In this document: in pieces, positions 42,853 through 50,801 of the stretch
Position numbering within the stretch: the first letter of the stretch is position 1
How the letters are laid out: every line of letters starts with the position of its first letter
Notes under the pieces: model-generated
The model's input: only the letters and a program-made list of their open reading frames with translations
Told to the model about the DNA's origin: nothing
Databases searched by the model: none
Source: an uncultured Dorea sp.
GTDB taxonomy: Bacteria; Bacillota; Clostridia; Lachnospirales; Lachnospiraceae
Reading direction: 5' to 3'
Length of the DNA: 55,046 nucleotides
Assembly (NCBI GenBank): GCA_947063855.1
Contig: CAMSTW010000012.1
Coordinates: forward strand, 1 to 55,046
Made by a program: the position numbers and the translations under genes

Positions 42853-45162
42853 ATGGCAGAAAGGTATCTGAGAGAGCAGATAGACGAATGGTTTGAACGG
42901 GATTACCGGGAGACATTCATGGAACGGATCGAGAGGCTTCTGGAGTCGGAGACACTGTTTGCCGGGGAAGAAGGAGCGATTCAATACGGACATACTCTGG
43001 AACATATCTTGTCGGGAATATCTGTCGTGATCCGGGAAAATGAAAGGATTGCCGGGGCGGTGAAGATGTGGATTCCAACGAAAGAAGAGGAAGAACATAT
43101 CACGGCGGTCTACAGGAAATGGTGGGATATGCCGACAAAGGAGAGACATAAGAAGATCCTGTTCTATTATTCGGAAGGCTGGCTGAAATGCAGGCCCTAC
43201 TGGTTTCCTTCTTTCGGACATCTGGCGATGGACTGGGAGACGATTCTTGACAAAGGACTGGCGTGGATGTGCCGGAAGGCAAAGCGCGGGCTGGATGAGA
43301 CCTGTAATGAAGACCAGAAGACATTTCTTACCGGCATAATCCTCTGTTACGAGGCGCTTGAGCGTTTCATCGGACGGTATGCGGCAGAGGCCGGACGTAT
43401 GGGGCGAACAGAGCTTGCGGCTGACTTAAGTCAGATCAAGGAAGGTCCGGCGAAGACTTTTGTGCAGGCGCTGCAGCTTCTGTGGCTTCTGACGCTGGTT
43501 CTTCAGAAGGTGTGCGGATGCGGCGTGCTGAATTACAGCAGGATGGACCAGTACCTGTATCCGTATTACCGCAGGGATGTGGAGGAAGGAAGGCTTGATA
43601 GGGAGGAGGCGTTGAGGCTCCTGGAGGAATTTTTCTTCAAGAATAACGAGATCATGGTGCAGACGGATCATATGTCCCAGGAGATCCAGACGACGGCGTA
43701 TACCCTTGAGGTCGCCTATGATGATCCTAATTATCTGATTCTGGGCGGGAAGAGGGCGGACGGCAGCACCGGGGTCAATGAACTGTCTTATCTGATGGTG
43801 GAGGCGGCGCATGACCTTGGGCTCCGCAATCCGTTTCTGGTGGTCCGTTACCATGAAGGGATACCAAAGGATTTCTGGAAATACAGTGTGAAGGCCATGC
43901 GGGATAATACGACGCTGGTTTTATATAATGACGAGACCATGATCCCGGCGCTTAAATACTTCAAGGTGGAAGAGCCGGAGGTATACGACTATGGATTCTT
44001 TGGGTGTAACGATCCGAATATCCCGGCGTATGAGGGCGGACTGCGCCAGGTATGGATCAATCTGGCAAGACCGCTGGAGCTTGCGCTCAACCAGGGGGAT
44101 TATCCGCTGAAGCCAAGGGGGACGGCACATAGAGATGAGAGGTCCGAGTGCCAGTTTAACATTGACGACAGAATGACGGGATTAATGACGGGGGCTTATT
44201 ATGGGACAAAGACGAAGCCTTTGGAAGAGATCCATACAATGGAAGCGTTCCTTGAGGAGTATGAGAAGCAGGTAACGTATCTGATGGGGGAATTCCGGAA
44301 AGGATTTGAGATGGATTTCTGCGTAGAGCAGAAATGTACGAGGAACAAGATGCGGATCGAGGACTGTTTTCTCAAAGGGACGATCGAGAACAAGGTGACA
44401 TGGACGGAAGGAGGAACCAAGTACCATAAGATTGTGACGCAGGGATGCGGCGTCGCGACGGTCATTAATTCTCTGTACGCGATTGACGAGATTGTGTTCC
44501 GTAAAAAGGAGATGACGCTTCCTGAGCTTGCCGGGATACTTCGTAATGATTACAAGGGGCAGGAATTCCTGGCAGAGAGATATAAGAGGAAACTGGCGAA
44601 ATTCGGCAATGACATAGACGAGGTGGACCGTTATGCGAAGATTGTGACGGATATCTTTATCCGGGCAGTTGAGGCGTTTAACGGAAGTGAATACCTCTAT
44701 CAGATGTGGCCGACCTACTCCACGGACAGAGATTTTACGACGATGGGGTACGACGTGGGCGCTACGCCGGATGGAAGAAGGGCGAGGGAACCGCTGAGCG
44801 AGAACCAGTCTCCGACCGAGGGAACGGACATTTCCGGACTGACGGCCATGTTGAATTCCGTTGCAAGGATTCCGTTCGAGTATATCACCGGAGGGCCTTT
44901 GAACGTGAGGATCCATCCTTCGGCGGTTGCGGGGGAAGAAGGGCTTGAGGCTATGTGCGCGCTCTTTGAGACCTATATGGAGAATGGGGGTATGCAGCTG
45001 CAGGTCAATGTGGTCGACGCAGAGACGCTTAAGAGGGCCCAGAAGGAGCCGGAGAAATATAAGACCCTCTGTGTGCGGGTGACCGGGTACAGCGCGTTCT
45101 TTGTGGAGATGGGGAAGAAGGCCCAGGAGGAGTTGATCCGAAGGACAGAGCAGGCAGTGTGA
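42853..45162 (+). CDS. Glycyl radical enzyme (pyruvate formate-lyase superfamily), substrate unknown
   Basis: 769 residues. The ATG at 42853 is preferred: AAAAGGAG lies 9 bases ahead of it but directly abuts the ATG at 42844. The glycyl radical site is RVTGYSA with Gly745, 25 residues from the C-terminus. The thiyl-radical Cys385 lies in DYGFFGCNDPNIPAYEGG. True pyruvate formate-lyases have two adjacent Cys, and known glycyl radical dehydratases and lyases (glycerol, choline, isethionate) carry Gly-Cys-Val-Glu; here it is Gly-Cys-Asn-Asp, so the putative base is Asp. The enzyme is therefore oxygen-sensitive, probably an eliminase acting on a sugar-derived compound, but its substrate cannot be named. 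Confidence 0.93.
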   Translation: MAERYLREQIDEWFERDYRETFMERIERLLESETLFAGEEGAIQYGHTLEHILSGISVVIRENERIAGAVKMWIPTKEEEEHITAVYRKWWDMPTKERHKKILFYYSEGWLKCRPYWFPSFGHLAMDWETILDKGLAWMCRKAKRGLDETCNEDQKTFLTGIILCYEALERFIGRYAAEAGRMGRTELAADLSQIKEGPAKTFVQALQLLWLLTLVLQKVCGCGVLNYSRMDQYLYPYYRRDVEEGRLDREEALRLLEEFFFKNNEIMVQTDHMSQEIQTTAYTLEVAYDDPNYLILGGKRADGSTGVNELSYLMVEAAHDLGLRNPFLVVRYHEGIPKDFWKYSVKAMRDNTTLVLYNDETMIPALKYFKVEEPEVYDYGFFGCNDPNIPAYEGGLRQVWINLARPLELALNQGDYPLKPRGTAHRDERSECQFNIDDRMTGLMTGAYYGTKTKPLEEIHTMEAFLEEYEKQVTYLMGEFRKGFEMDFCVEQKCTRNKMRIEDCFLKGTIENKVTWTEGGTKYHKIVTQGCGVATVINSLYAIDEIVFRKKEMTLPELAGILRNDYKGQEFLAERYKRKLAKFGNDIDEVDRYAKIVTDIFIRAVEAFNGSEYLYQMWPTYSTDRDFTTMGYDVGATPDGRRAREPLSENQSPTEGTDISGLTAMLNSVARIPFEYITGGPLNVRIHPSAVAGEEGLEAMCALFETYMENGGMQLQVNVVDAETLKRAQKEPEKYKTLCVRVTGYSAFFVEMGKKAQEELIRRTEQAV

Positions 45163-45200
45163 CCATGAGTTTGCAGATGAAGCATAAGAAAGGAAGGATT

Positions 45201-46157
45201 ATGGGAAAACTAATTCATACGGTAAACGGCCTGATTCCGGTGGAGCAGCTGGGCGTGACTCTGATGCATGAGCATATCCTGCAGGCGAACTGGTCTATGC
45301 GGCAGTCATTTCCGCAATGGTTCTGCTATGACGAGTTCATAGATTATGCGGCGGAGGATGTAAGGCGGACGAAGGAACTTGGCGTCTGTACACTGGTAGA
45401 GCAGACGCCGGTCTGTCTGGGAAGAGATATCCATGCGATGAAGGAGGTCGCGGACCGGACCGGCATGCAGGTGATTGCGTCGACAGGATTTTTCCATACG
45501 GAGAACCAGTGGCTGTATGGGAGAAGCACCGGCAGTATTCTGAAATATCTGATGCTGGATATCGAAGAGGGGATCCAGGGGACGGACATTCACCCGGGGC
45601 TGATTAAGTGTGCGACGGATACTGCGGGCGTCACTGAGATTAACCGGAAGCTTCTTTCGGCGCATGCAGATGCGGCGAGACGAAGCGGGCTGCCGGTTGG
45701 AACGCATTCCTATTATGGGAATCGGAGCGGGATTGCGCAGATGGAGGTGTTTGAAGAATACGGTCTGAACCCCAGGAAGATCCTGATCGGACACTGCGGG
45801 GATACGAACGATATGGAATATCTGGAGGAGCTTCTGCGCCGCGGATGCTACATCGGGCTGGACCGGTTTGGGGATGATGCGAAGAATCCGCTGGAGGACA
45901 GGGTGGATACACTGGTGAAGCTTTGCGACAGGGGGTATATGGATCAGCTGATGATATCCCATGATTATGTAAGCTTTGTGGATATCGGTGATTTTGAATG
46001 GTGCAATGTGCGGGGAACGGATCCGGATGCTGCACAGTATAATCATCGTTATATACATCGGTTTGTGCTGCCGCTGCTTTTGGAGCGGGGATTTACACAG
46101 GCGGAGATTGACCGTCTTCTGATAGAGAATCCACGGAGGTTCTTTGCGGAAATGTAG
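45201..46157 (+). CDS. Phosphotriesterase-family metal hydrolase (likely lactonase)
   Basis: 318 residues from the ATG at 45201, preceded by AAGGAAGG; further in-frame starts upstream at 45159 and 45165 lack a ribosome site. All PTE metal residues are seen: HEH in TLMHEHILQ, the bridging Lys in GLIKCATD, His in PVGTHSYYG, His in ILIGHCGD and Asp in MISHDYVSF. Family members in sugar loci open sugar-acid lactones. Between the glycyl radical enzyme and DgoK it could supply an open-chain aldonate such as galactonate (inference). Confidence 0.88.
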   Translation: MGKLIHTVNGLIPVEQLGVTLMHEHILQANWSMRQSFPQWFCYDEFIDYAAEDVRRTKELGVCTLVEQTPVCLGRDIHAMKEVADRTGMQVIASTGFFHTENQWLYGRSTGSILKYLMLDIEEGIQGTDIHPGLIKCATDTAGVTEINRKLLSAHADAARRSGLPVGTHSYYGNRSGIAQMEVFEEYGLNPRKILIGHCGDTNDMEYLEELLRRGCYIGLDRFGDDAKNPLEDRVDTLVKLCDRGYMDQLMISHDYVSFVDIGDFEWCNVRGTDPDAAQYNHRYIHRFVLPLLLERGFTQAEIDRLLIENPRRFFAEM

Positions 46158-46173
46158 AGAAAGAGGTGTGTTG

Positions 46174-47160
46174 GTGAAATATGTGTATATTGACTCGGGG
46201 ACGACGAATTCCAGGCTCTGCCTGGTGGAAGATGGTAAGGTTGTGTCCGTGAAGGTGAAGGAAGTGGGAACGGTAGATAATGTTACAGGTTCAGATTCCC
46301 GGAAGTTGGAAAAATGTCTGAAGGAGGCTTACGACGAAATGACGGGGGAGGATGGGCTGACGGACCGGGATATTGACGGAATCTTTATGTCGGGGATGGC
46401 GACGTCGAAGAACGGGATCTGTGAGGTGGATTTTCTGCCTGTGCCGCTTTCTATCCGGCAATATGCGGACAAGATTCATATGTATGAGACGCCTTGCTTC
46501 GGCAGGGAAGTGGGGTTTCTGACAGGGATTGTGGATTGTCCCAAAGAGAAGGGGAATCTGGATAATGTAGAAGATTTTCATAATGTGCGCGGAGAAGAGA
46601 TTGAGTTGTTCGGTATCATGGAGGAGCGGGAGGATTTGTTCCTTGGAAAAAGGACGGCGGTGATTATGCCGGGATCACATACGCATATTCTGTATGCCGA
46701 AGACTGTAGGATTACCGGTATCACTTCCTGCATGGGCGGTGAGATGTATAAGGCCATGGCAGGGGATACCATATTAAAAGCGTCTGTATCTTTGCGGCCG
46801 CAGCAGTTATGTCCGGAAGCCATAGCAAAGGGATACCGCATGACTGTGGAGAAGGGAGTGAACCGTGCTCTTTATATTACGAGGACATTGGATCTTTTTA
46901 CAAGGGAGAGCCGGATTGTCAGAGACTCTTATCTGGAAGGAGTCGTGAATGCGGGGATCGTCACTGCGCTAAAGGAGCGGCCGGGCGCCGGGGAACTGGA
47001 TGTGGCGGTGATTGCGGGGGACAGGGTATATCACGAGATATTCGGAACGCTGATAAAAAGCGCGGGGCTTACTGTGCCTGTGGCCGGGATTGAGGCAGAA
47101 CAGGAGCGGAGCTTTGCGTTAAGCGGGTTCTTGCATGTAATAAAGAATGGAAGCTTATAG
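46174..47160 (+). CDS. dgoK: 2-dehydro-3-deoxygalactonokinase family protein
   Basis: 328 residues from the GTG at 46174, 7 bases after AGAAAGAGG; GTG 46168 and TTG 46171 are alternatives. The N-terminus YVYIDSGTTNSRLCLVEDG is the ATP-binding motif of the DgoK family, with the family signature NVRGEEIELFG in the middle, VIMPGSHTHILY and CMGGEMY after it and the C-terminal VAGIEAEQERSFALSG. DgoK phosphorylates 2-keto-3-deoxygalactonate at C6. It lies directly before dgoD and completes the pathway with the aldolase at 41158. Confidence 0.88.
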   Translation: MKYVYIDSGTTNSRLCLVEDGKVVSVKVKEVGTVDNVTGSDSRKLEKCLKEAYDEMTGEDGLTDRDIDGIFMSGMATSKNGICEVDFLPVPLSIRQYADKIHMYETPCFGREVGFLTGIVDCPKEKGNLDNVEDFHNVRGEEIELFGIMEEREDLFLGKRTAVIMPGSHTHILYAEDCRITGITSCMGGEMYKAMAGDTILKASVSLRPQQLCPEAIAKGYRMTVEKGVNRALYITRTLDLFTRESRIVRDSYLEGVVNAGIVTALKERPGAGELDVAVIAGDRVYHEIFGTLIKSAGLTVPVAGIEAEQERSFALSGFLHVIKNGSL

Positions 47161-47163
47161 GAA

Positions 47164-47222
47164 GAGGGCATCTTAAAACTTCCTGTGCCCTGAAAATGGA
47201 TTTTCAACCGTACAGGTGGGAA
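47164..47222 (+). repeat. Partial copy of the palindromic element (right end) between dgoK and dgoD
   Basis: GAGGGCATCTTAAAACTTCCTG followed by TTTTCAACCGTACAGGTGGG reproduces the right end of the 254-bp element; the 24 bases 47196-47219 are identical to 30791-30814. It fills the 132-base gap between two genes of the same pathway. Confidence 0.65.
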
Positions 47223-47292
47223 GTTATAGAAATCAGATATAGCGGCAGCCGGTCGGAATGAATGCGAATCATAGAAAAGGAGCAGTATATTT

Positions 47293-48441
47293 ATGAAAAT
47301 ATGGAAAATAGAAACGTTCAAGGTACAGCCAAGGTGGTGTTTCCTGAAGATTACGACAGAGAGCGGGCTTGCCGGGTGGGGAGAGCCTGTCATTGAAGGG
47401 AAGGCGGATACGGTGGAGACTGCGGTTCATGAGATGGCAGATTATATCATCGGGAAGTCCGCGGAGAATGTGGAGGATATTTTCCAGACGCTTTACCGCG
47501 GGGCCTTCTATCGCGGAGGCCCGGTTCTTAGCAGTGCGATGTCCGGGATTGACCAGGCGCTGTGGGATATCAAGGGAAAAGCGCATCAGATGCCGGTGTA
47601 TGATTTCTTTGGAGGCCCGGTGAAGGACAGGATGCGGGTATACTGCTGGATTGGCGGCGACCGGCCTGCGGACGTGGCGCAGGCGGCGATGGAGAAATAT
47701 GAGCAGGGGTATTCGGCGGTGAAGATGAACGCGACGCCGGAGATTGCCTGGATCGATAATTTCAAGGTAGTGGAGGATGTGCTGGAGCGTGTGGGGAGTA
47801 TCCGGGATAAGCTGGGATACAAGATGGATATCGCGCTGGATTTTCATGGGCGCGTACATAAGGGGATGGCAAAGGTTCTGATGAAGGAGTTGGAGCAGTT
47901 TCATCCCATGTTCGTGGAGGAGCCTGTACTGTGTGAGAATGAAGAGGCGTTCCGGGAATTGAAGAGTTGTACGAGTATCCCGATTGCGACAGGTGAGAGG
48001 AACTTCACCCGCTGGGGGTTCAAATCCATGATCACGGGCGGGGGAGTGGATATTATCCAGCCGGACTTAAGCCATGCGGGCGGGATCTCGGAGGTCCGCC
48101 GGATTGCCGCGATGGCGGAGGCTTATGATATAGCGGTGGCGCCGCACTGCCCGTTAGGGCCGGTTGCACTTGCCAGCTGCCTGCAGCTTGACTTCTGCAC
48201 CCAGAACGCATTTATCCAGGAGCAGAGTCTGGGGATTCATTATAATGAAGGGTCGGATCTGCTGGATTATCTTGTGGACAGGAGTGTGTTCGAATATCAG
48301 GAAGGATACGTTCTGCGCCCGGAAAGGCCGGGGCTTGGGATTGAAGTCAATGAAGAGAAGATCCGGGAGATGGCTAAGAAATGGGAAGCGTGGAGGAATC
48401 CTGTGTGGAGAACGCCGGATGGAAATGTGGCGGAGTGGTAG
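47293..48441 (+). CDS. dgoD: D-galactonate dehydratase
   Basis: 382 residues, the same length as E. coli DgoD, with AAAAGGAG ahead of the ATG. Enolase superfamily, mandelate racemase-like group. Mg ligands and catalytic residues fall at the E. coli positions: ALDFHGR (Asp183, His185), FVEEPV, ATGERNFTR and APHCPLGP, and the ending WRNPVWRTPDGNVAEW is typical of DgoD. It converts D-galactonate to 2-keto-3-deoxy-D-galactonate. With the kinase and aldolase upstream this is a complete galactonate branch in module B. Confidence 0.95.
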   Translation: MKIWKIETFKVQPRWCFLKITTESGLAGWGEPVIEGKADTVETAVHEMADYIIGKSAENVEDIFQTLYRGAFYRGGPVLSSAMSGIDQALWDIKGKAHQMPVYDFFGGPVKDRMRVYCWIGGDRPADVAQAAMEKYEQGYSAVKMNATPEIAWIDNFKVVEDVLERVGSIRDKLGYKMDIALDFHGRVHKGMAKVLMKELEQFHPMFVEEPVLCENEEAFRELKSCTSIPIATGERNFTRWGFKSMITGGGVDIIQPDLSHAGGISEVRRIAAMAEAYDIAVAPHCPLGPVALASCLQLDFCTQNAFIQEQSLGIHYNEGSDLLDYLVDRSVFEYQEGYVLRPERPGLGIEVNEEKIREMAKKWEAWRNPVWRTPDGNVAEW

Positions 48442-48473
48442 AGTGTTCCTGTAGACTTAGGGTCGGGTGTGTG

Positions 48474-48495
48474 GAGCAGTGAATGCACTGGAAGT
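48474..48495 (+). repeat. Left direct repeat flanking the toxin-antitoxin pair
   Basis: GAGCAGTGAATGCACTGGAA matches 49361-49382 with three differences over 22 bases. Confidence 0.55.
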
Positions 48496-48524
48496 AAAAT
48501 TAAAGAAAGTTCTCAAACAATTGA

Positions 48525-48553
48525 TTGCATTTGATTACAGAACATGGTATATT
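48525..48553 (+). promoter_or_regulatory. Candidate promoter of the toxin-antitoxin pair
   Basis: TTGCAT, 17-bp spacer, TATATT, 29 bases before the antitoxin ATG. Confidence 0.55.
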
Positions 48554-48581
48554 CTGCTTAAGAAGACGTGGAGGTGTTACT

Positions 48582-48875
48582 ATGGCAAGTAGTTTAGTGC
48601 AGTTTAGAACTGAAGATACCGCAAAAGAAAAAGCAATAAGTATTTGTGAACGGCTGGGAATGGACCTTTCATCTTATCTTCGTATGTGTATTTACAGATT
48701 GAACCAGGAAAACGGCATTCCATTTGCTATGAATGTAAATGATATTCCGAAGAATCGGGGACTTGAAGCCATGAGAACAGCAAGTAGAATTGCAAAGGAG
48801 AATGGCATTGCAGATATGACTCTTGAGGAGATTAATGCTGAGATTGCAGAGGCAAGGAAGCAGGTGAACTCTTGA
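48582..48875 (+). CDS. RelB/DinJ-family antitoxin
   Basis: 97 residues from the ATG at 48582 behind GTGGAGG; the frame is open further up but that part holds the promoter. The N-terminal ribbon-helix-helix is clear (VQFRTEDTAKEKAISICERLGMDLSSYLRMCIYRL), followed by a charged C-terminal segment that would embrace a toxin. It binds its own promoter and neutralises the partner. The stop overlaps the start of the PIN-domain gene (TTGA), so the pair is translationally coupled. Confidence 0.88.
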   Translation: MASSLVQFRTEDTAKEKAISICERLGMDLSSYLRMCIYRLNQENGIPFAMNVNDIPKNRGLEAMRTASRIAKENGIADMTLEEINAEIAEARKQVNS

Positions 48876-49288
48876 GGATATATGCTGTCATTGATACGAA
48901 TGTTCTTGTATCGGCAATGTTAAGAAGTATGTCTGTACCCGGGAGTATCATAGAGTTTGCACTTTGTGGAACAATTATTCCTGTTCTTAATAAAGAAATT
49001 GTTCGGGAGTACAGGAATGTTCTTATGCGTGACAAGTTTCATCTGACAGAAGAGATTGTAGAAGGTATGATACAGTCTCTTGAGGAACAAGGCGAGTATA
49101 TGAATCCGGAATATTCCTATATAGAGCTGCCGGATCCCAAGGATACAATTTTTTATGAAGTTGTGATGGAGAAACGTAAGGAGGAAGATGCATATCTGAT
49201 TACAGGGAATATCAGGCATTTCCCGACAGAATATTATATAGTGACTCCAAGGGAAATGCTTGATATTATTCTTTGCCGAAAGAGTTAA
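48872..49288 (+). CDS. PIN-domain toxin (putative RNase)
   Basis: 138 residues from a TTG start that overlaps the antitoxin stop. PIN fold of the COG1569 type: first acidic residue in YAVIDTNVLVSAML, Glu in LNKEIVREY, DPKDTIFYEV, and EEDAYLITGNIRHFP near the C-terminus for the remaining acidic sites. Such toxins cut RNA using Mg2+ or Mn2+. RelB/DinJ antitoxins are more often paired with RelE/YafQ toxins; here the pair is RelB-type with PIN. Confidence 0.88.
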   Translation: MRIYAVIDTNVLVSAMLRSMSVPGSIIEFALCGTIIPVLNKEIVREYRNVLMRDKFHLTEEIVEGMIQSLEEQGEYMNPEYSYIELPDPKDTIFYEVVMEKRKEEDAYLITGNIRHFPTEYYIVTPREMLDIILCRKS

Positions 49289-49360
49289 TTCTCGTCGGAT
49301 TTTGTATGCCCTTATGCGGTCTGTAGCTATTTTTCATTTATTCAAGTGCCGAACTCCCGT

Positions 49361-49382
49361 GAGCAGTGGATGTACTGGAAAT
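49361..49382 (+). repeat. Right direct repeat flanking the toxin-antitoxin pair
   Basis: GAGCAGTGGATGTACTGGAA matches 48474-48495; its TGTACTGGAAATGG part also matches the 254-bp palindromic element near 30781. Confidence 0.55.
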
Positions 49383-49423
49383 GGTGGGGGGGTGTCTAAA
49401 GGGACAAACTTTAATACAAAATA

Positions 49424-49450
49424 AGCCTTCCGTTTCGGAGGGCTATTTTT
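49424..49450 (+). terminator. Intrinsic terminator downstream of the toxin-antitoxin pair
   Basis: AGCCTTCCG pairs with CGGAGGGCT around TTT (9 bp, one G-T pair), followed by ATTTTT. Confidence 0.8.
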
Positions 49451-49593
49451 CTGCGAGTCTTGAAAATGCCTTATTCTGCGGGCTTTCTTGGAATCCATCT
49501 TTTTCTATGTTTGGCACCGCCTTCTAAAATTTCCATAGAATAAGTAACCTTTGAATAAGGAGAAGTGTATTGTACTGGCAGATGCACACCCCT

Positions 49594-49635
49594 TGTGAGT
49601 GACAGCTTACGCATTTTTGGTGTGAAAGCAAGCCT
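49594..49635 (+). repeat. Direct repeat left of the SprT-like gene
   Basis: TGTGAGTGACAGCTTAC (49594-49610) is identical to 50370-50386; similarity continues to a shared CAAGCCT. Confidence 0.65.
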
Positions 49636-49682
49636 TTTTTCAAAGAAATTTACTTTATTCTAAAAAGCAAAAAAGATAAAAA

Positions 49683-49711
49683 CGGCCAGCCGTGGGGATA
49701 TTGGCTGGCCG
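49683..49711 (-). terminator. Intrinsic terminator of the SprT-like gene
   Basis: On the minus strand CGGCCAGCC pairs with GGCTGGCCG (9 bp) and is followed by TTTTTATCTTTTTT. It lies 15 bases after the SprT-like stop. Confidence 0.88.
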
Positions 49712-49725
49712 GTTCTGGCGGGGTA

Positions 49726-50343
49726 TCATGCCTTTTCAAAAGGTTTCCGGCAGTCTGCGCAGGTTACATTGACCTCGCGGGTTGCCCGTATTATGGTGCC
49801 GCAGCAGGGGCAGATATATTTGATGCTTCTGTTGATGGATTTCTTGCGCCCGCCTTTGGAGCTTCCGGCTGCCTGCAGGCGGCTGGCATGGATGCCGGTA
49901 TCCCCCAGGGCGGATATAATCCATGCTTCGGCTTCCGGAGCCAGGGTCGTAACCGTCCAGCCGTATTTAGGATGTTTCCCAATATGCAGGCCGTGGGCTT
50001 CGGCGGTGGCTTTGAATTTCATATTGTGGTAATAGCCATTGTTGCTTACGTCCTGGATATCATGCTGCAGATTGTATAAATGAGTCATTTCATGGAGAAG
50101 CGTGGCGGCTATCCCCGTAATGGGGCGGTCAAGGTACTCGGCGCAAAGGTTAATCTCCCGGTAAAGTTTGTTCTCCACGTTCCAGATTTCATGGATGCTG
50201 CACCAGCCATATGCGCCGCGCCCGCCGTCCGGGGATACGGTGATGGCCGGGCGGGTCAATTCATTGCTGTAAAAATGTTGATTGAATAGGTCAAACATTT
50301 CCTCGGTTTTCTTTACGATTTCGGATATATTGAGCATTGGCAA
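49726..50343 (-). CDS. SprT-like zinc metalloprotein
   Basis: 205 residues on the minus strand, AGGAGG before the ATG. The SprT domain is marked by the HExxH zinc motif in ATLLHEMTHLYN, with a third His downstream (YYHNMKFKATAEAHG), and the C-terminus has a zinc ribbon with cysteine pairs (CPCCGTII...CADCRKPF). SprT-like proteins of this kind are common in integrative and conjugative elements of Firmicutes, where their role is unclear. Here no transfer or recombinase genes remain, and a 17-bp direct repeat lies on each side, so it may be a leftover of such an element. Confidence 0.9.
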   Translation of the reverse strand: MPMLNISEIVKKTEEMFDLFNQHFYSNELTRPAITVSPDGGRGAYGWCSIHEIWNVENKLYREINLCAEYLDRPITGIAATLLHEMTHLYNLQHDIQDVSNNGYYHNMKFKATAEAHGLHIGKHPKYGWTVTTLAPEAEAWIISALGDTGIHASRLQAAGSSKGGRKKSINRSIKYICPCCGTIIRATREVNVTCADCRKPFEKA

Positions 50344-50801
50344 GTCCTCCTAAAATTATGTTTTAATTCTGTGAGTGACAGCTTACATGTTATGGGCGAA
50401 AAAACAAGCCTCAAAATGCTTATATATATCTTTTCTGCCAATATCCGGGCAGCAAAAAGCCCTGCCAAAGTGGAGCCGGTATTGCTTTCTTAATGCTGCG
50501 GTGAGGCACTGCCCTGCAAGCACTTCCACCAATACTTTGTTGTTCTCATAGTAAGGGTTCCGTTCTTGTCAATGATTTAATTACTTACCGCAAAACCATA
50601 GGTCGGAGTTTTCATGCATATCGGAACCATGCAGATACCTCCCCCCTTATTGTGGTCTCTGATTTCCTTCTGTGCGATCCGGTTACATTGTAGTGGATTT
50701 CTATGTTTCCGGGTTACTCAGCTTCTTTCGCCTTCTGTTCGGTGTTCTCCTCGATTTCCGACTCAGCTTCTGGTATGGCTTTCTCGGTTTTTGCGCACTG
50801 C
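50344..50801. other. 458-base region without an intact gene, possible mobile-element remnant
   Basis: Holds the right copy of the direct repeat (50370-50412) and, on the minus strand, a promoter-like TTGACA with 16-bp spacer to TATGAG (50545-50572) for the SprT-like gene. At about 50715-50800 the minus strand has an open frame end reading EKAIPEAESEIEENTEQKAKEAE, an acidic tail typical of broken accessory proteins. A 76-residue plus-strand frame at 50614-50844 is not credible. Confidence 0.45.
50370..50412 (+). repeat. Direct repeat right of the SprT-like gene
   Basis: TGTGAGTGACAGCTTAC (50370-50386) is identical to 49594-49610; similarity continues to CAAGCCT. Confidence 0.65.

Larger units (their letters stand above)
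49289..49725. other. 437-base non-coding stretch between the PIN toxin and the SprT-like gene
   Basis: Contains the right direct repeat of the toxin-antitoxin segment (49361-49382), a plus-strand terminator (49424-49450), the left copy of a second direct repeat (49594-49635) and the minus-strand terminator of the SprT-like gene (49683-49711). No coding signal seen. Confidence 0.7.

Noticed and set aside
42853..45162. Annotation of the glycyl radical enzyme as formate C-acetyltransferase (pyruvate formate-lyase)
   Set aside because: The enzyme has one active-site Cys in a Gly-Cys-Asn-Asp context, not the adjacent Cys-Cys pair, and its activase has a ferredoxin insert, unlike the PFL activase.
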